From positions 1 to 12,673 of the forward strand of contig JAEORY010000067.1 of the NCBI GenBank assembly GCA_016840645.1: 12,673 nt of DNA. The letters are read 5' to 3'. This DNA comes from Candidatus Borrarchaeota archaeon (GTDB lineage Archaea; Asgardarchaeota; Sifarchaeia; Borrarchaeales; Borrarchaeaceae). The notes under the pieces were generated by a model that saw only the letters and a list, made by a program, of their open reading frames with translations, was not told where the DNA came from and ran no database searches. Position 1 is the first letter of the stretch, and each line of letters begins with the position of its first letter. The position numbers were made by a program, and so were the translations under genes. Shown piece by piece: positions 1 through 8,041 of the stretch.

Positions 1-1
1 T

Positions 2-3000
2 GCAGACACATTGTATAACTTGGGAAATTCTTACACAACATTAGAAGACTACAACAAAGCGTTAGAATGTTATCAAAAGTTACTGGAGATCAATCCTATG
101 CATGTAGATTCATGGTTTAGCATGGGATTAACACAGTTCTATTTAAATGAATTTTACAATGCAATTGAGTGCTGGCAGAAAGCCGTAGAACTCAATCCCG
201 AAAATATCAATGCGTGGTATAATATAGGCATTTCCTATACAGAGTTAGGTGAGTTTAGCAATGCCATTGACTCTTATAAAAATGCGGTGAAACTGAATCC
301 TGAATACATTGATGCCTGGTATAGCTTAGGTAGTGCATATCAAAAGACAGAAGAGTATCAGACAGCAATTGAATGTTTTCAAAAAGTAGTGGAACTCAAT
401 CCTCAGCATACAGATGCATTGTTTGACATCGCCTTTAGTTATAATGAACTGAAAGATTACAACAAGGCAATTGAAAATTATAATCGAGTCATTGAGTTAA
501 CTGACAATGCTATAGCATTTTATAATATGGGCTGGGCTTATATAAGACTTGAACAAATGGATGACGCGTTAAAATGTTATTATAAGGCATTAGAAATCAG
601 ATCTGACTATGCTGATGCCTGGTTTCAGATTGGTTTTATTCTAAATGAATTAGAGAAATATGAAGATGCTATAGAGCCATATAAGAAGACTGTAGAATAT
701 GATCCTGATGATAAAGTCAATTGGAACAATCTAGGCTGGACTTACAAGGCTTTGATGCGCTATAACGAAGCCTTAGAATGCTACCGAAAAGCCTTAGAGT
801 TAGATCCTGACTATAAAATCGCCCACTTTGATATGGGTTGGATCTATGGAGAACTTAATGATTATACGAAAGCTATTGAAAGTTATCAAAGAGCAGTGGC
901 ACTAGACCCAGGCTATTCTTCTGCTTATCACAATCTTGGATGGTGCTACAAGAACCTTGAACAAATGGATGACGCCTTAAAGTATTACAAAGAAGCTGCA
1001 AAAACAAATGAAACGGATGTAGATGCATGGTGGGAGGTTGCATTCATTAGTGGAGACCTGGGGTATTATGAAGATTCGATTGAGGCATATAAGCAGGTAG
1101 TAAAACTCGATCCAGAGTATAAAGAAGCCTGGCATAACATGGGATGGGCATTCCAACGCTTAGGTCAATTAGAAGAATCAATAAAGCCATTTGAACATGC
1201 AATTAAACTCGATGAAAATTACCTCTCAGCTATTGTAGCTCTTACGTGGGCAAAAAATAGGACTGGAAAAAACGAGGATGCTCTCAAACTTGCTAAAGAA
1301 ATAATAGAAATTGATTCAAATGAAGCTGATGGATATTTTGAACTAGGATGGGCTTATACTGAATTAAATCGAAATTTAGAGGCAGTAGAAGCCTATAAAA
1401 CCGTGACAAAACTGCAACCTGACAATCAAGCAGCTTGGCATAACATTGCCTGGGCGCTTAAAAAGGATGAGAAGTTTGAAGAGTCAATAGAATATTATAA
1501 AAAGGCAACAGAAATCGATCCAAACTCTAAAGAAGTCTGGAATAGTCTAGCATGGGCATTTTATGAGACAAAACGGTTCGAAGAGACAATAGAACATGGT
1601 TTGAAAGCAATAGAACTTGACAAAGAATACAAAGAAGCGTGGGATACAATTGCTTGTGGGTATTTTGGTCTTGAAGAATACGATAAAGCATGGGAAGCGT
1701 TTCAAAAAACCAAGGAGATAGATCCAGATTTTGCGGGAACAGTTGATGTTTATGACCAAGTAAAATCTATTATTGATGCAAAAAACAGAAATATCACACT
1801 CTCCGATAAAGAAATTGAACAAATAGCAATAGGAACGGCTAAAAATCACAAAGACCGAAGTGTTTCACTTCTTAAGGTTGCAACAAGTACTGGAGCTCCA
1901 TTAGAAGAGATCTCTCGCATACTTTCAAACTCAAAACTTGGGTCTATTGAAACTCATGGTACTGAAGCACTTGAAGACGACGTGTTTATATTTTCTGTAA
2001 AGGCAGAAGAAGAAGAGAAAATAGAAGAAAGAGAACTTCTAGCATTTTTAACAACGGCAAAAGAGATTTCAATAGCAGATCTCTCAGAACTTACAGAGAT
2101 GGATAGGATAACTATTTACAAGCATGTATGCAGTTGTATTACAAGGGGATATTGTCAAGGTCAACTTGTTGGAGGACTTAACGGCAGATTTGAAAGGATC
2201 TCAATACAAGAAACTACTGCTGGCGTATTTTCACCAGACCACTTTACGGCAGCACCCACTGCAAAAGCAACTGGAATGCTTGGCGGAATGCCACCAGGTG
2301 TAACTTTCAAAATCGAAAAAGGCGGAACTGTAATAATTGGAAGCGGCGAAGTTACGCAAGCTGATGAAGTTATTCAAGCTAAAGATGTTGCAAGAATTGA
2401 GAAAGAACGTATCGAACATATTGAGCGTATTGAACGTATTGAACGTATTGAACGTATCGAACGTATCGAACGTATCGAACGGTTCGAAGTCAGAATTCCT
2501 CAAGAGGTATTAAAAGTAATGGAAAACTCTGCAAACTCTTTTCGTGAACTAGAAAGAGAACATAACAAATTGTTGGACGATATTGATAGGCTTGAAGATG
2601 AAAAACGCGAATTAAGAAGAAAGCGTGAAAAGAGTGCAGAAGAAAATGAGCAATTGAATGCCATATTAGAGAAACTTGACTCACTAAATGATAAAGTAGA
2701 TGCACATGATAAGAATATTAGGAATGAATTGCAGGAACTGCGAACACAAATCTGGAAGGCTGCGTCTCAAACTATAGACACTATAACAATGGAATTGACG
2801 AAACAAAATGCGGCATTATCTTTGGCAGTAATTTCAGGAAATCGACAACTCTTTGAATTGATAGAAGCTACCTCTATAGCCGTAAACTCTAAACTTGATG
2901 TTCAAACGGATCAACTCGAAGAACTTTCAAGTAGTTTGGAACTTAGCAATGAACATTTAGAAAACCTTCTCGGTGTTTTTGACGGACAATCTAATGAAAC

Positions 3001-3262
3001 CAAAGCGAGTCTTAAAGACCAAATTATTAGCGTTCTACAAGAAACTGGCGGTGAAACTGCTCAACATCAAGAAGAAATTAAGGGTCTATTGAATACGATA
3101 TTAGACAAGGGTGAAAGTAAAGGTGGACGATTGGGTGCTCTGAAAAACTTCTTTGGGAAGGCAAAGAATTGGATTCAAAAGCATCCTAAACTTGTTGTGG
3201 CACTAAGAATTATGTTGACTGGAGCCATGACCGCTATGGGTGTCCCAATTCCTATAATTTAA
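2..3262 (+). CDS. Large TPR protein with winged-helix-like segment, ERI repeat, coiled coil and hydrophobic tail (5' end outside window)
   Basis: The frame is open to the window edge and codes for TPR before the first possible start (TTG at 11), so the gene begins upstream. Seventeen 34-residue TPRs fill about residues 1-575 (numbered from 11), with recurrent AWxNxGWAY and ALELDPxY signatures; this is a protein-interaction solenoid. Residues ~595-735 hold two helical, winged-helix-like stretches. Next comes a Gly/Thr-rich beta-like stretch (GGTVIIGSGEV), a run of E-R-I triplets at ~799-825, and a highly charged coiled coil to ~905. The last ~25 residues are hydrophobic after a basic segment (FFGKAKNWIQKHPK) and could enter or lie on a membrane. 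I do not recognise the full architecture as a named family. The scaffold-plus-tail layout resembles modular signalling or conflict proteins, but that is inference. A T11 tract follows the gene. Confidence 0.85.
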   Translation, partial: ADTLYNLGNSYTTLEDYNKALECYQKLLEINPMHVDSWFSMGLTQFYLNEFYNAIECWQKAVELNPENINAWYNIGISYTELGEFSNAIDSYKNAVKLNPEYIDAWYSLGSAYQKTEEYQTAIECFQKVVELNPQHTDALFDIAFSYNELKDYNKAIENYNRVIELTDNAIAFYNMGWAYIRLEQMDDALKCYYKALEIRSDYADAWFQIGFILNELEKYEDAIEPYKKTVEYDPDDKVNWNNLGWTYKALMRYNEALECYRKALELDPDYKIAHFDMGWIYGELNDYTKAIESYQRAVALDPGYSSAYHNLGWCYKNLEQMDDALKYYKEAAKTNETDVDAWWEVAFISGDLGYYEDSIEAYKQVVKLDPEYKEAWHNMGWAFQRLGQLEESIKPFEHAIKLDENYLSAIVALTWAKNRTGKNEDALKLAKEIIEIDSNEADGYFELGWAYTELNRNLEAVEAYKTVTKLQPDNQAAWHNIAWALKKDEKFEESIEYYKKATEIDPNSKEVWNSLAWAFYETKRFEETIEHGLKAIELDKEYKEAWDTIACGYFGLEEYDKAWEAFQKTKEIDPDFAGTVDVYDQVKSIIDAKNRNITLSDKEIEQIAIGTAKNHKDRSVSLLKVATSTGAPLEEISRILSNSKLGSIETHGTEALEDDVFIFSVKAEEEEKIEERELLAFLTTAKEISIADLSELTEMDRITIYKHVCSCITRGYCQGQLVGGLNGRFERISIQETTAGVFSPDHFTAAPTAKATGMLGGMPPGVTFKIEKGGTVIIGSGEVTQADEVIQAKDVARIEKERIEHIERIERIERIERIERIERIERFEVRIPQEVLKVMENSANSFRELEREHNKLLDDIDRLEDEKRELRRKREKSAEENEQLNAILEKLDSLNDKVDAHDKNIRNELQELRTQIWKAASQTIDTITMELTKQNAALSLAVISGNRQLFELIEATSIAVNSKLDVQTDQLEELSSSLELSNEHLENLLGVFDGQSNETKASLKDQIISVLQETGGETAQHQEEIKGLLNTILDKGESKGGRLGALKNFFGKAKNWIQKHPKLVVALRIMLTGAMTAMGVPIPII
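2405..2485 (+). repeat. 9-bp tandem repeat encoding Glu-Arg-Ile, nine units
   Basis: Nine consecutive 9-bp units code for E-R-I or variants (second E-H-I, last E-R-F). The units from 2423 to 2476 differ only at third codon positions (GAA/GAG, ATT/ATC). The array lies in frame between the beta-like stretch and the coiled coil of the TPR protein and would form a charged helix. Gain or loss of units keeps the frame. Confidence 0.95.
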
Positions 3263-3320
3263 GAATTCAGGAATATTGACTAGTCAGTTGCGACACAGAA
3301 TTTCCATGAACTATCTTCAG

Positions 3321-3331
3321 TTTTTTTTTTT
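3321..3331 (+). terminator. U-tract terminator after the TPR gene
   Basis: A run of 11 T lies 58 bp after the TPR stop codon, with no strong hairpin before it. This is the usual archaeal U-tract type of terminator. A perfect palindrome TGACTAGTCA (3277-3286) sits between the stop and the tract; its role is unknown. Confidence 0.6.
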
Positions 3332-3413
3332 GCAAAAATGGTATTCTTAAGAATCATTGCTTTTGAAACGATAACTGTATGAGAAACTCAGTCTCTATGA
3401 CATCGGTATACTT

Positions 3414-3428
3414 GTGAAAGTATATATT
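3414..3428 (+). promoter_or_regulatory. BRE/TATA promoter of the frameshifted PPC gene
   Basis: GTGAAAG followed by TATATATT is a near-ideal archaeal BRE plus TATA box. Transcription would start near 3450, leaving a short leader that contains the ribosome binding site. A small inverted repeat, GAGA/TCTC at 3381-3395, lies just upstream. Confidence 0.6.
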
Positions 3429-3485
3429 TGTACTGTAGTATAACTATTCTCTACAAAAACCAATCTAACTATGGGAGAGGGTTCT

Positions 3486-3970
3486 TTGAAGAAGGGATGT
3501 GGGGCCATTGTAATAATTTTAATTATAATGGCATTATGTAGCACAACAGTAGTTTCGGCAACAGATTACGACTACTATGAAGTACCTTTCGAAGATACTG
3601 ATTCGCTATCAGAGGGATGGTACATATGGTATCGTGTCAAGTTTGAATCGGGAAAGGTTTACAAAATCACGTTGCAGGTTCCTGCACAGGAGACTTTGAT
3701 TTAAAACTTGAAAATTTTGACGAGGATACCATTAAAAAGTCAACCAGTAGCACTGAAGGCCAGGATGAACAGATTATTTATTCATGTGATGATGCAGGCT
3801 TGTATTATGTCGTTGTAGAATGCTACTCAGGTTATGGAACATATACAGTAAAAGTAGAGGAAACAGAGGAAACAGGATCTTGTTTAGGTACGCCCTTGGT
3901 AGCTCTATTCTCGATTACCGCAGTTGTTTCATACAGCGCAGTGTATTATCTGAGAAAAAAAATCACTTAA
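3486..3970 (+). pseudogene. Secreted PPC-like membrane-anchored protein, broken by a -1 frameshift
   Basis: Read from TTG 3486 (GGAG at 3474-3477 is the likely ribosome binding site), the protein starts MKKGCGAIVI with a clear signal peptide. It continues into the first half of a PPC-like beta-sandwich (YIWYRVKF, VYKITLQVPAQ), then hits TAA at 3702. In the -1 frame from about 3689 the domain continues without a gap: GDFDLKLENFDED, then AGLYYVVV, GYGTYTVKVE, a hydrophobic anchor and a KK-rich tail, ending at TAA 3968-3970. One missing base within about 3687-3692 explains this. The intact protein would be ~160 residues. The downstream gene is a paralogue (shared EDT..L, YIWYR, TL.VP). An in-frame ATG at 3471 is an alternative start. 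A sequencing error is as likely as true decay. Confidence 0.75.
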
Positions 3971-3974
3971 AATC

Positions 3975-3982
3975 TTTTTTTT
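3975..3982 (+). terminator. U-tract terminator after the first PPC gene
   Basis: T8 begins 4 bp after the stop codon of the restored PPC frame, in a T-rich stretch. The gap 3971-4276 holds only this tract, AT-rich sequence and the promoter of the next gene. Confidence 0.5.
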
Positions 3983-4228
3983 ATTTTCATGCCTTTCACA
4001 GTATATATGCTCTATCATTAATTTATTTGTTCACAAATCGTAAAGAAACAAATTAATATTGTTAAATTTAATGCAAAAAAGTTAAACGAAACATCTACTA
4101 AAATGCTATTTCATCCTATCAATGTACATCTTACTTCAATGTAAAACACAGTTGTGAAAAAAGAGTCATCTTGTGGCGTTCAGCGTTATACTCAACCATT
4201 ATATCTCTTAAACTTTAAATGGGATGAA

Positions 4229-4241
4229 TGCAAAGTATTTA
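4229..4241 (+). promoter_or_regulatory. Candidate TATA element of the second PPC gene
   Basis: GCAAAG followed by TATTTATG resembles a BRE/TATA pair and would start RNA near 4265, about 12 nt before the ATG at 4277. CTTTAAAT at 4213-4220 is an alternative. Assigned by eye. Confidence 0.35.
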
Positions 4242-4276
4242 TGCAATCCTCATTCAATATTGCCGAAGGTTTTCTT

Positions 4277-4936
4277 ATGAAAAAAATCTTTGTCCTTCTG
4301 ATACTTTTTTTAGTAGTAATGAGTGGCCTGGCTACAACGCTAGCAGAAACTGAATACAATGAACTACCTTTAGAAGACACTGCGTATCTTTTGGAAAATG
4401 AGTATATTTGGTATCGCTTTTGGTTTACAAAAGGACAAATGATAGAAGCTACATTAGAGGTCCCTTCCACTGCTGATGTAGATCTATACTTTCAAAGTGA
4501 TAACACGCTAGATGACAGTAATAATGATGGGTATATTGACGATGATGGAGAGCCTGACCTATTAGCAATTTCAAATGATTACGGATATGGAGTAGATGAA
4601 CGCATTGAGTGGGAATGCCCGACTACTAATGAGTACTTTGTTATCGTTCATGCATTTGAGGGAGACGGCGCATACACTTTACGTGTAAGAGAAACAGGCG
4701 GTGGAGGAGGTAGTGGGCTATTAATAGGCGTTGGTGTGGGAATTATCATATTAATTGCAGTTTTAGTTGTTATTTTTCTTCGAATTCGGAAAGGGAAAAC
4801 AGACACTCGACTCCCACCGACACTGACAACAACATCCAAAACGCCTGTAGAAGGTATAAGATATTGCACAGTATGTGGTTCAGGAAATACCGGCGATTCA
4901 ATGTATTGTGCTTCATGTGGTGCACGGCTCTCCTAG
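4277..4936 (+). CDS. PPC-like surface protein with TM anchor and C-terminal zinc ribbon
   Basis: 219 residues from ATG 4277, chosen because GAAGG (4264-4268) precedes it and MKK plus a hydrophobic core (1-23) forms a signal peptide. A GTG at 4154 would extend the frame but puts 41 non-signal residues first. Residues ~25-138 resemble a pre-peptidase C-terminal (PPC) beta-sandwich ending GAYTLRVRE. At 80-90 a Asp/Asn-rich loop (DSNNDGYIDDD) looks like an EF-hand or dockerin calcium loop and is absent from the upstream paralogue. After a Gly linker, 147-170 is a transmembrane helix followed by basic residues. Cys197, Cys200, Cys211 and Cys214 then form a zinc ribbon, predicted cytoplasmic. The role is unknown; the topology suggests linking outside and inside of the cell. 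It belongs to a tandem pair with the frameshifted gene. Confidence 0.8.
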   Translation: MKKIFVLLILFLVVMSGLATTLAETEYNELPLEDTAYLLENEYIWYRFWFTKGQMIEATLEVPSTADVDLYFQSDNTLDDSNNDGYIDDDGEPDLLAISNDYGYGVDERIEWECPTTNEYFVIVHAFEGDGAYTLRVRETGGGGGSGLLIGVGVGIIILIAVLVVIFLRIRKGKTDTRLPPTLTTTSKTPVEGIRYCTVCGSGNTGDSMYCASCGARLS

Positions 4937-4952
4937 TCGCGATAATCCATCC

Positions 4953-4959
4953 TTTTTTT
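4953..4959 (+). terminator. U-tract terminator after the second PPC gene
   Basis: T7 lies 16 bp after the TAG stop codon. It is an archaeal-style terminator without a hairpin. Confidence 0.45.
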
Positions 4960-5012
4960 AAACTTTGCAGAGTTAGTTTTTGGTTTTAATTAAGGCAAGG
5001 CAGTTTTGTTTG

Positions 5013-5036
5013 TTTTCTTCCTAAAAAAGGAGAAAA
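5013..5036 (+). other. Hairpin in the leader region of the D-aminoacylase gene
   Basis: TTTTC-T-TCCT pairs with AGGA-GAAAA (9 bp with one bulged T) around an A5 loop, about 90 nt before the TTG start. GGAGAAAATATTTG on its right arm could also be a BRE/TATA element for the gene. Which of the two it is cannot be decided here. Confidence 0.35.
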
Positions 5037-5124
5037 TATTTGTAAACTGAAGTTGTTAGAGTAATTAAATCTCATCTAATTTGAAATACAATAGGAAGCA
5101 AGAAAATTAATCTGGTGAAGAAAT

Positions 5125-6723
5125 TTGTTAGATCTAATTATTAAAAATGGTAGAATCATTAATGGAACTGGAAATCCATGGTTTAAAGGTGATATCGCCA
5201 TTCAAGATGGAAAGATAGTAAAAATTGGTCATATTCCAATATCAAGTAATGCAAAAAAAATAATTAATGCTGAACAGCTTATTGTGGCACCAGGTTTTAT
5301 CGATATTCACTCGCACTCAGATATCGTCTGGTTAGCGCGTCCAACTGCTGATGAAAAAGTACTTCAAGGTGTCACTACTGAGTTGATTGGGCAATGTGGT
5401 TTTTCTGTGGCACCTATTAAGGAAAAATGTAAGGAAGAGTACAGACAATTAGTCATGGGAGTTTTAGGAAATACAGATGTAGAATGGAATTGGAATACAT
5501 TAGCTGAATATTTGGCGATGTTTGAATTTCAAGGTATAGCCGTGAACATTGCAAGTTCAGTTGGACATGGAGTCATCCGATTCTGCACTATGGGTATGGA
5601 TAATAGACCTCCAACAAATGCAGAAATAGAGGAAATGAAACAAAGTGTTGCTAAATGCTTTAATGATGGCGCATTTGCGTTTTCAACAGGTTTAATTTAC
5701 CCTCCTCTTACTTTTGCTTCTACAGAAGAAATTATTGAACTTTGCAAAGTTGTAAAGAGTTACAATGGCTTTTTAAGCATCCATATGCGAAACGAAAGTG
5801 ATAAAGTGATAGAATCAACCCATGAAGTTATTAAAATTGGAAAAGAAACAGGAATTCCAATAGAAATATCGCATTTCAAAGCAGCAGGGAAACAAAATTG
5901 GGGAAAAGTTACTCAAACTCTAAAACTGGTGGAAGATGCCAGAGCAATAGACATCGATATAACGGTGGATCAATACCCATATACAGCAGGAAGCACAACA
6001 CTAACCGCTATTCTTCCTCCTTGGGTTCACGTAGGTGGTAAAGAGAAATTAATTCAAAGATTAAAAGATCAAGAAACTAGAGAACAGATAAAAAAAGAAA
6101 TAAAAGATGGAAACGATTGGGATAACTATGCTAAGGCATCTGGATGGGATGGAATACTAATTACTTCAGTAAAGACTGACCAGAATAAGGATTTAGAAGG
6201 AAAAACGCTCTCAGAAATTGCTGAAATTAAGGGGACAAATGATCCTGCAGAGACCGCTTTTAATTTATTAATTGAAGAGGACGCTACAGTATCTATGGTG
6301 CTCTTTTTTATGGACGAAGACGATGTAAAAACTGTTATGAAACACCCGGTTCAAATGGTTGGAACAGATAGCATTATTATTGGAAAATATCATCCCAGGG
6401 CTATTGCCTCATACCCTAGAATTTTAAGACAGTATGTTCGCGAAAACGCTGTTTTAACACTCCCTGAAGCGATCAGGAAGATGACCTCTTTACCAGCACA
6501 AAAAATTGGATTGCAAGATCGTGGACTTCTGCTGTCAGGATTCGCTGCAGATATAACAATCTTTGATGCTGCAGAGATTAACGATACTGCAACTTATAAT
6601 AACCCTCTTCAGTTCCCAAAAGGTATAAGGTTCGTGATTGTTAACGGAGAGCTTGTTGTTGAAGAGGGTAAACATACAAGGACACTTCCAGGTAGAATTC
6701 TTAGAAGAACAGACTATCTATGA
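5125..6723 (+). CDS. N-acyl-D-amino-acid deacylase (D-aminoacylase), amidohydrolase superfamily
   Basis: 532 residues. The start is TTG 5125, supported by GGTGA at 5114-5118 with a 6-nt spacer. The family hydrolyses N-acyl-D-amino acids to a D-amino acid and a carboxylate in a zinc-dependent TIM barrel. Visible landmarks are HxH (His62, His64), GVTTELIGQCGFS (Cys91, the unusual bridging cysteine of D-aminoacylases), VGHGVIR, AFSTGLIYPP, His220, His250, DQYPYTAGS and the catalytic Asp415 in MVGTDS. The C-terminal GFAADITIFD returns to the small beta domain. His220 and His250 fall at the same numbers as in the characterised Alcaligenes faecalis enzyme. This protein is ~50 residues longer, and the extra lies before the final Asp. 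All metal and catalytic ligands are present, so it should be active; the exact acyl and amino-acid preference cannot be read. It is a single gene with its own leader. Confidence 0.9.
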   Translation: MLDLIIKNGRIINGTGNPWFKGDIAIQDGKIVKIGHIPISSNAKKIINAEQLIVAPGFIDIHSHSDIVWLARPTADEKVLQGVTTELIGQCGFSVAPIKEKCKEEYRQLVMGVLGNTDVEWNWNTLAEYLAMFEFQGIAVNIASSVGHGVIRFCTMGMDNRPPTNAEIEEMKQSVAKCFNDGAFAFSTGLIYPPLTFASTEEIIELCKVVKSYNGFLSIHMRNESDKVIESTHEVIKIGKETGIPIEISHFKAAGKQNWGKVTQTLKLVEDARAIDIDITVDQYPYTAGSTTLTAILPPWVHVGGKEKLIQRLKDQETREQIKKEIKDGNDWDNYAKASGWDGILITSVKTDQNKDLEGKTLSEIAEIKGTNDPAETAFNLLIEEDATVSMVLFFMDEDDVKTVMKHPVQMVGTDSIIIGKYHPRAIASYPRILRQYVRENAVLTLPEAIRKMTSLPAQKIGLQDRGLLLSGFAADITIFDAAEINDTATYNNPLQFPKGIRFVIVNGELVVEEGKHTRTLPGRILRRTDYL

Positions 6724-6773
6724 GTAGTATATCTATTTAAATCAATTTTTCTTTTTCTATTTGCTCTTCACGG

Positions 6774-6824
6774 CTCCACCTCAAGGAAGCCCCAGTCCTT
6801 TAGGGCGGGGAGGAATTGAGGGAG
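6774..6824 (+). repeat. IS605-type terminal hairpin (left end or scar of another element) followed by T6
   Basis: CCCC and GTCC pair with GGGC and GGGG around a TTTA loop with one bulged A. An outer stem CCTCAA/TTGAGG (6779-6784 and 6816-6821) extends it. The AAGCCCC...GGGGAGGA pattern is a hallmark of IS200/IS605 (tnpB) ends. One frame across it reads KEAPVL and then a stop, like TnpB C-termini ending (Q/K)EAP. It may be the left end of the tnpB element that starts at 6887 or a scar of an older copy. The T6 tract at 6825-6830 means it could also serve as a terminator for the deacylase gene. Confidence 0.65.
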
Positions 6825-6853
6825 TTTTTTACTTTTACTTGGGTCTCTCCACA

Positions 6854-6861
6854 TTTAAATA
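6854..6861 (+). promoter_or_regulatory. TATA box of tnpB (probably leaderless)
   Basis: TTTAAATA is centred about 30 bp before the ATG at 6887, the spacing expected when transcription starts at or very near the start codon. No Shine-Dalgarno sequence precedes that ATG. Confidence 0.45.
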
Positions 6862-6886
6862 ATAGCATGAACACAAGTAACTTCTT

Positions 6887-8041
6887 ATGAAAGTGGTTAC
6901 CACTGCCAAAGTCAAACTGACTGAGGTGTCCCCCGTCCTGGATGACACCATGAGGATGTATGCGCAAGCCGTCCAATTGTGCGTGGATATCGCCTGGCGA
7001 CATAAGATTACATCAAAGGCAAAGTTGCAACGACGCTGTTATTATGATGTTAAGGAGCGCTTTGGACTTCAGGCGCAACTGGTGATCAATGCTATCACAC
7101 AAGCTATAGAAATGGTCAAGAAGGCACGTTCCAAACCGGAAGTATCCCAAGAATTGTCGATCAGATACAATTTTCCTCGTTGCGCTTCCATAGCTCACGA
7201 CTGGACGGTACTTTCCTTGTCTACTATTAAAGGACGGATGAAATTTCAGATAATGCTCCCTCAAGTGTTTGAACACTATCTTGAGTGGAAGCTAGGTGAA
7301 AGCACCCTCATTAAGGACTACAAAGGGCGGTTCTTCTTCTGCTTTACGTTCTCCAAAGAAGTCGCCATCCAGCCAAAAATTAGCAACCACTGTATCATAC
7401 TGGGTGTGGATCTGGGAGTGAATGCTTTAGCAGTGACCAGTGACGGCTAGTTCTTCGGCAGTGTGAAACAGCGACGAATCCGAGGGGAACGCTTGGTGGC
7501 TGAACTCCAGTCTAAAGGCACACGTGCCGCCATCCGCAAATTACAAAAAGCGAGCGGTACGTGGAAACGGTTTATGACTTGGGTCAACCATAATGTTTCC
7601 AAGCGAATCGTGGAGAAATTATCCGAAGGAGACGTGCTGGTGATGGAGGACCTGACCTATATTCGACGGACCGCAAAATACAACAGGTGGGTGCATAAGT
7701 GGGCCTTCCGGGAACTACAACGCTTCCTGGAGTACAAAGCTACCCTGAAAGGCGTCAGGGTGGTGTATGTCAGATCCCATTACACTAGCAGGGAATGTAA
7801 TCGATGTCATAGCCGGCACACTTCCCGCCATCGTGGATTCTTTGAATGTCGTACCTGTGGTCATACCCTGAATGCCGATTTAAATGGTGCACGTAATATA
7901 GCCCGACACTATAGGCGGATTATTGGGCTGGGCTGCAGTAAACACGCCCATGTGTTAGCGTGTGATGAAGTTGAAACTCTATCCCGTGTAGGTAGAGGAC
8001 TGAGACCAAGCACAGCTAAAAGCCTCATAGTTTTAGCGTGA
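6887..8041 (+). pseudogene. tnpB: TnpB RNA-guided nuclease, interrupted by an in-frame TAG
   Basis: TnpB is the RuvC nuclease of IS200/IS605 elements and cuts DNA guided by an omega-RNA. The reading frame runs 6887-8041 (384 codons before the stop, normal for the family) except for TAG at 7448-7450, codon 188. The stop falls right after VDLGVNALAVTSDG, where relatives usually read SDG-K/x-FF, so one base change (for example AAG to TAG) explains it. The RuvC residues Asp175, Glu254 (VMEDL) and Asp331 (NADLNGARNIA) are all present, as is the zinc finger Cys304, Cys307, Cys321 and Cys324. Both fragments thus look intact and the loss recent. A GTG at 7463 could start the second half, but without Asp175. 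TAG is an ordinary stop for other genes here (4934, 10354), which argues against recoding. Confidence 0.9.

Noticed and set aside
2405..2485. Tandem units as a CRISPR-like array
   Set aside because: They are contiguous 9-bp coding units with no spacers.
2476..2495. GGTTCGAA resembling a tRNA T-loop
   Set aside because: It is within a coding coiled-coil region and no cloverleaf can be drawn around it.
3699..3707. TTTAAAA as a programmed -1 slippery site in the PPC gene
   Set aside because: The heptamer is not in phase with the zero frame, since the TAA stop overlaps it, so the classic slippage would not happen there.
3820..4056. Separate small gene of 78 residues
   Set aside because: It is a different frame over the restored second half of the PPC gene and its terminator.
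4154..4276. N-terminal extension of the second PPC protein from GTG 4154
   Set aside because: It would bury the signal peptide 41 residues inside, and the ATG at 4277 has its own ribosome binding site.
7448..7450. TAG in tnpB as a pyrrolysine or other recoded codon
   Set aside because: TAG is an ordinary terminal stop for at least two other genes in the window, and no recoding element or suppressor gene is visible.
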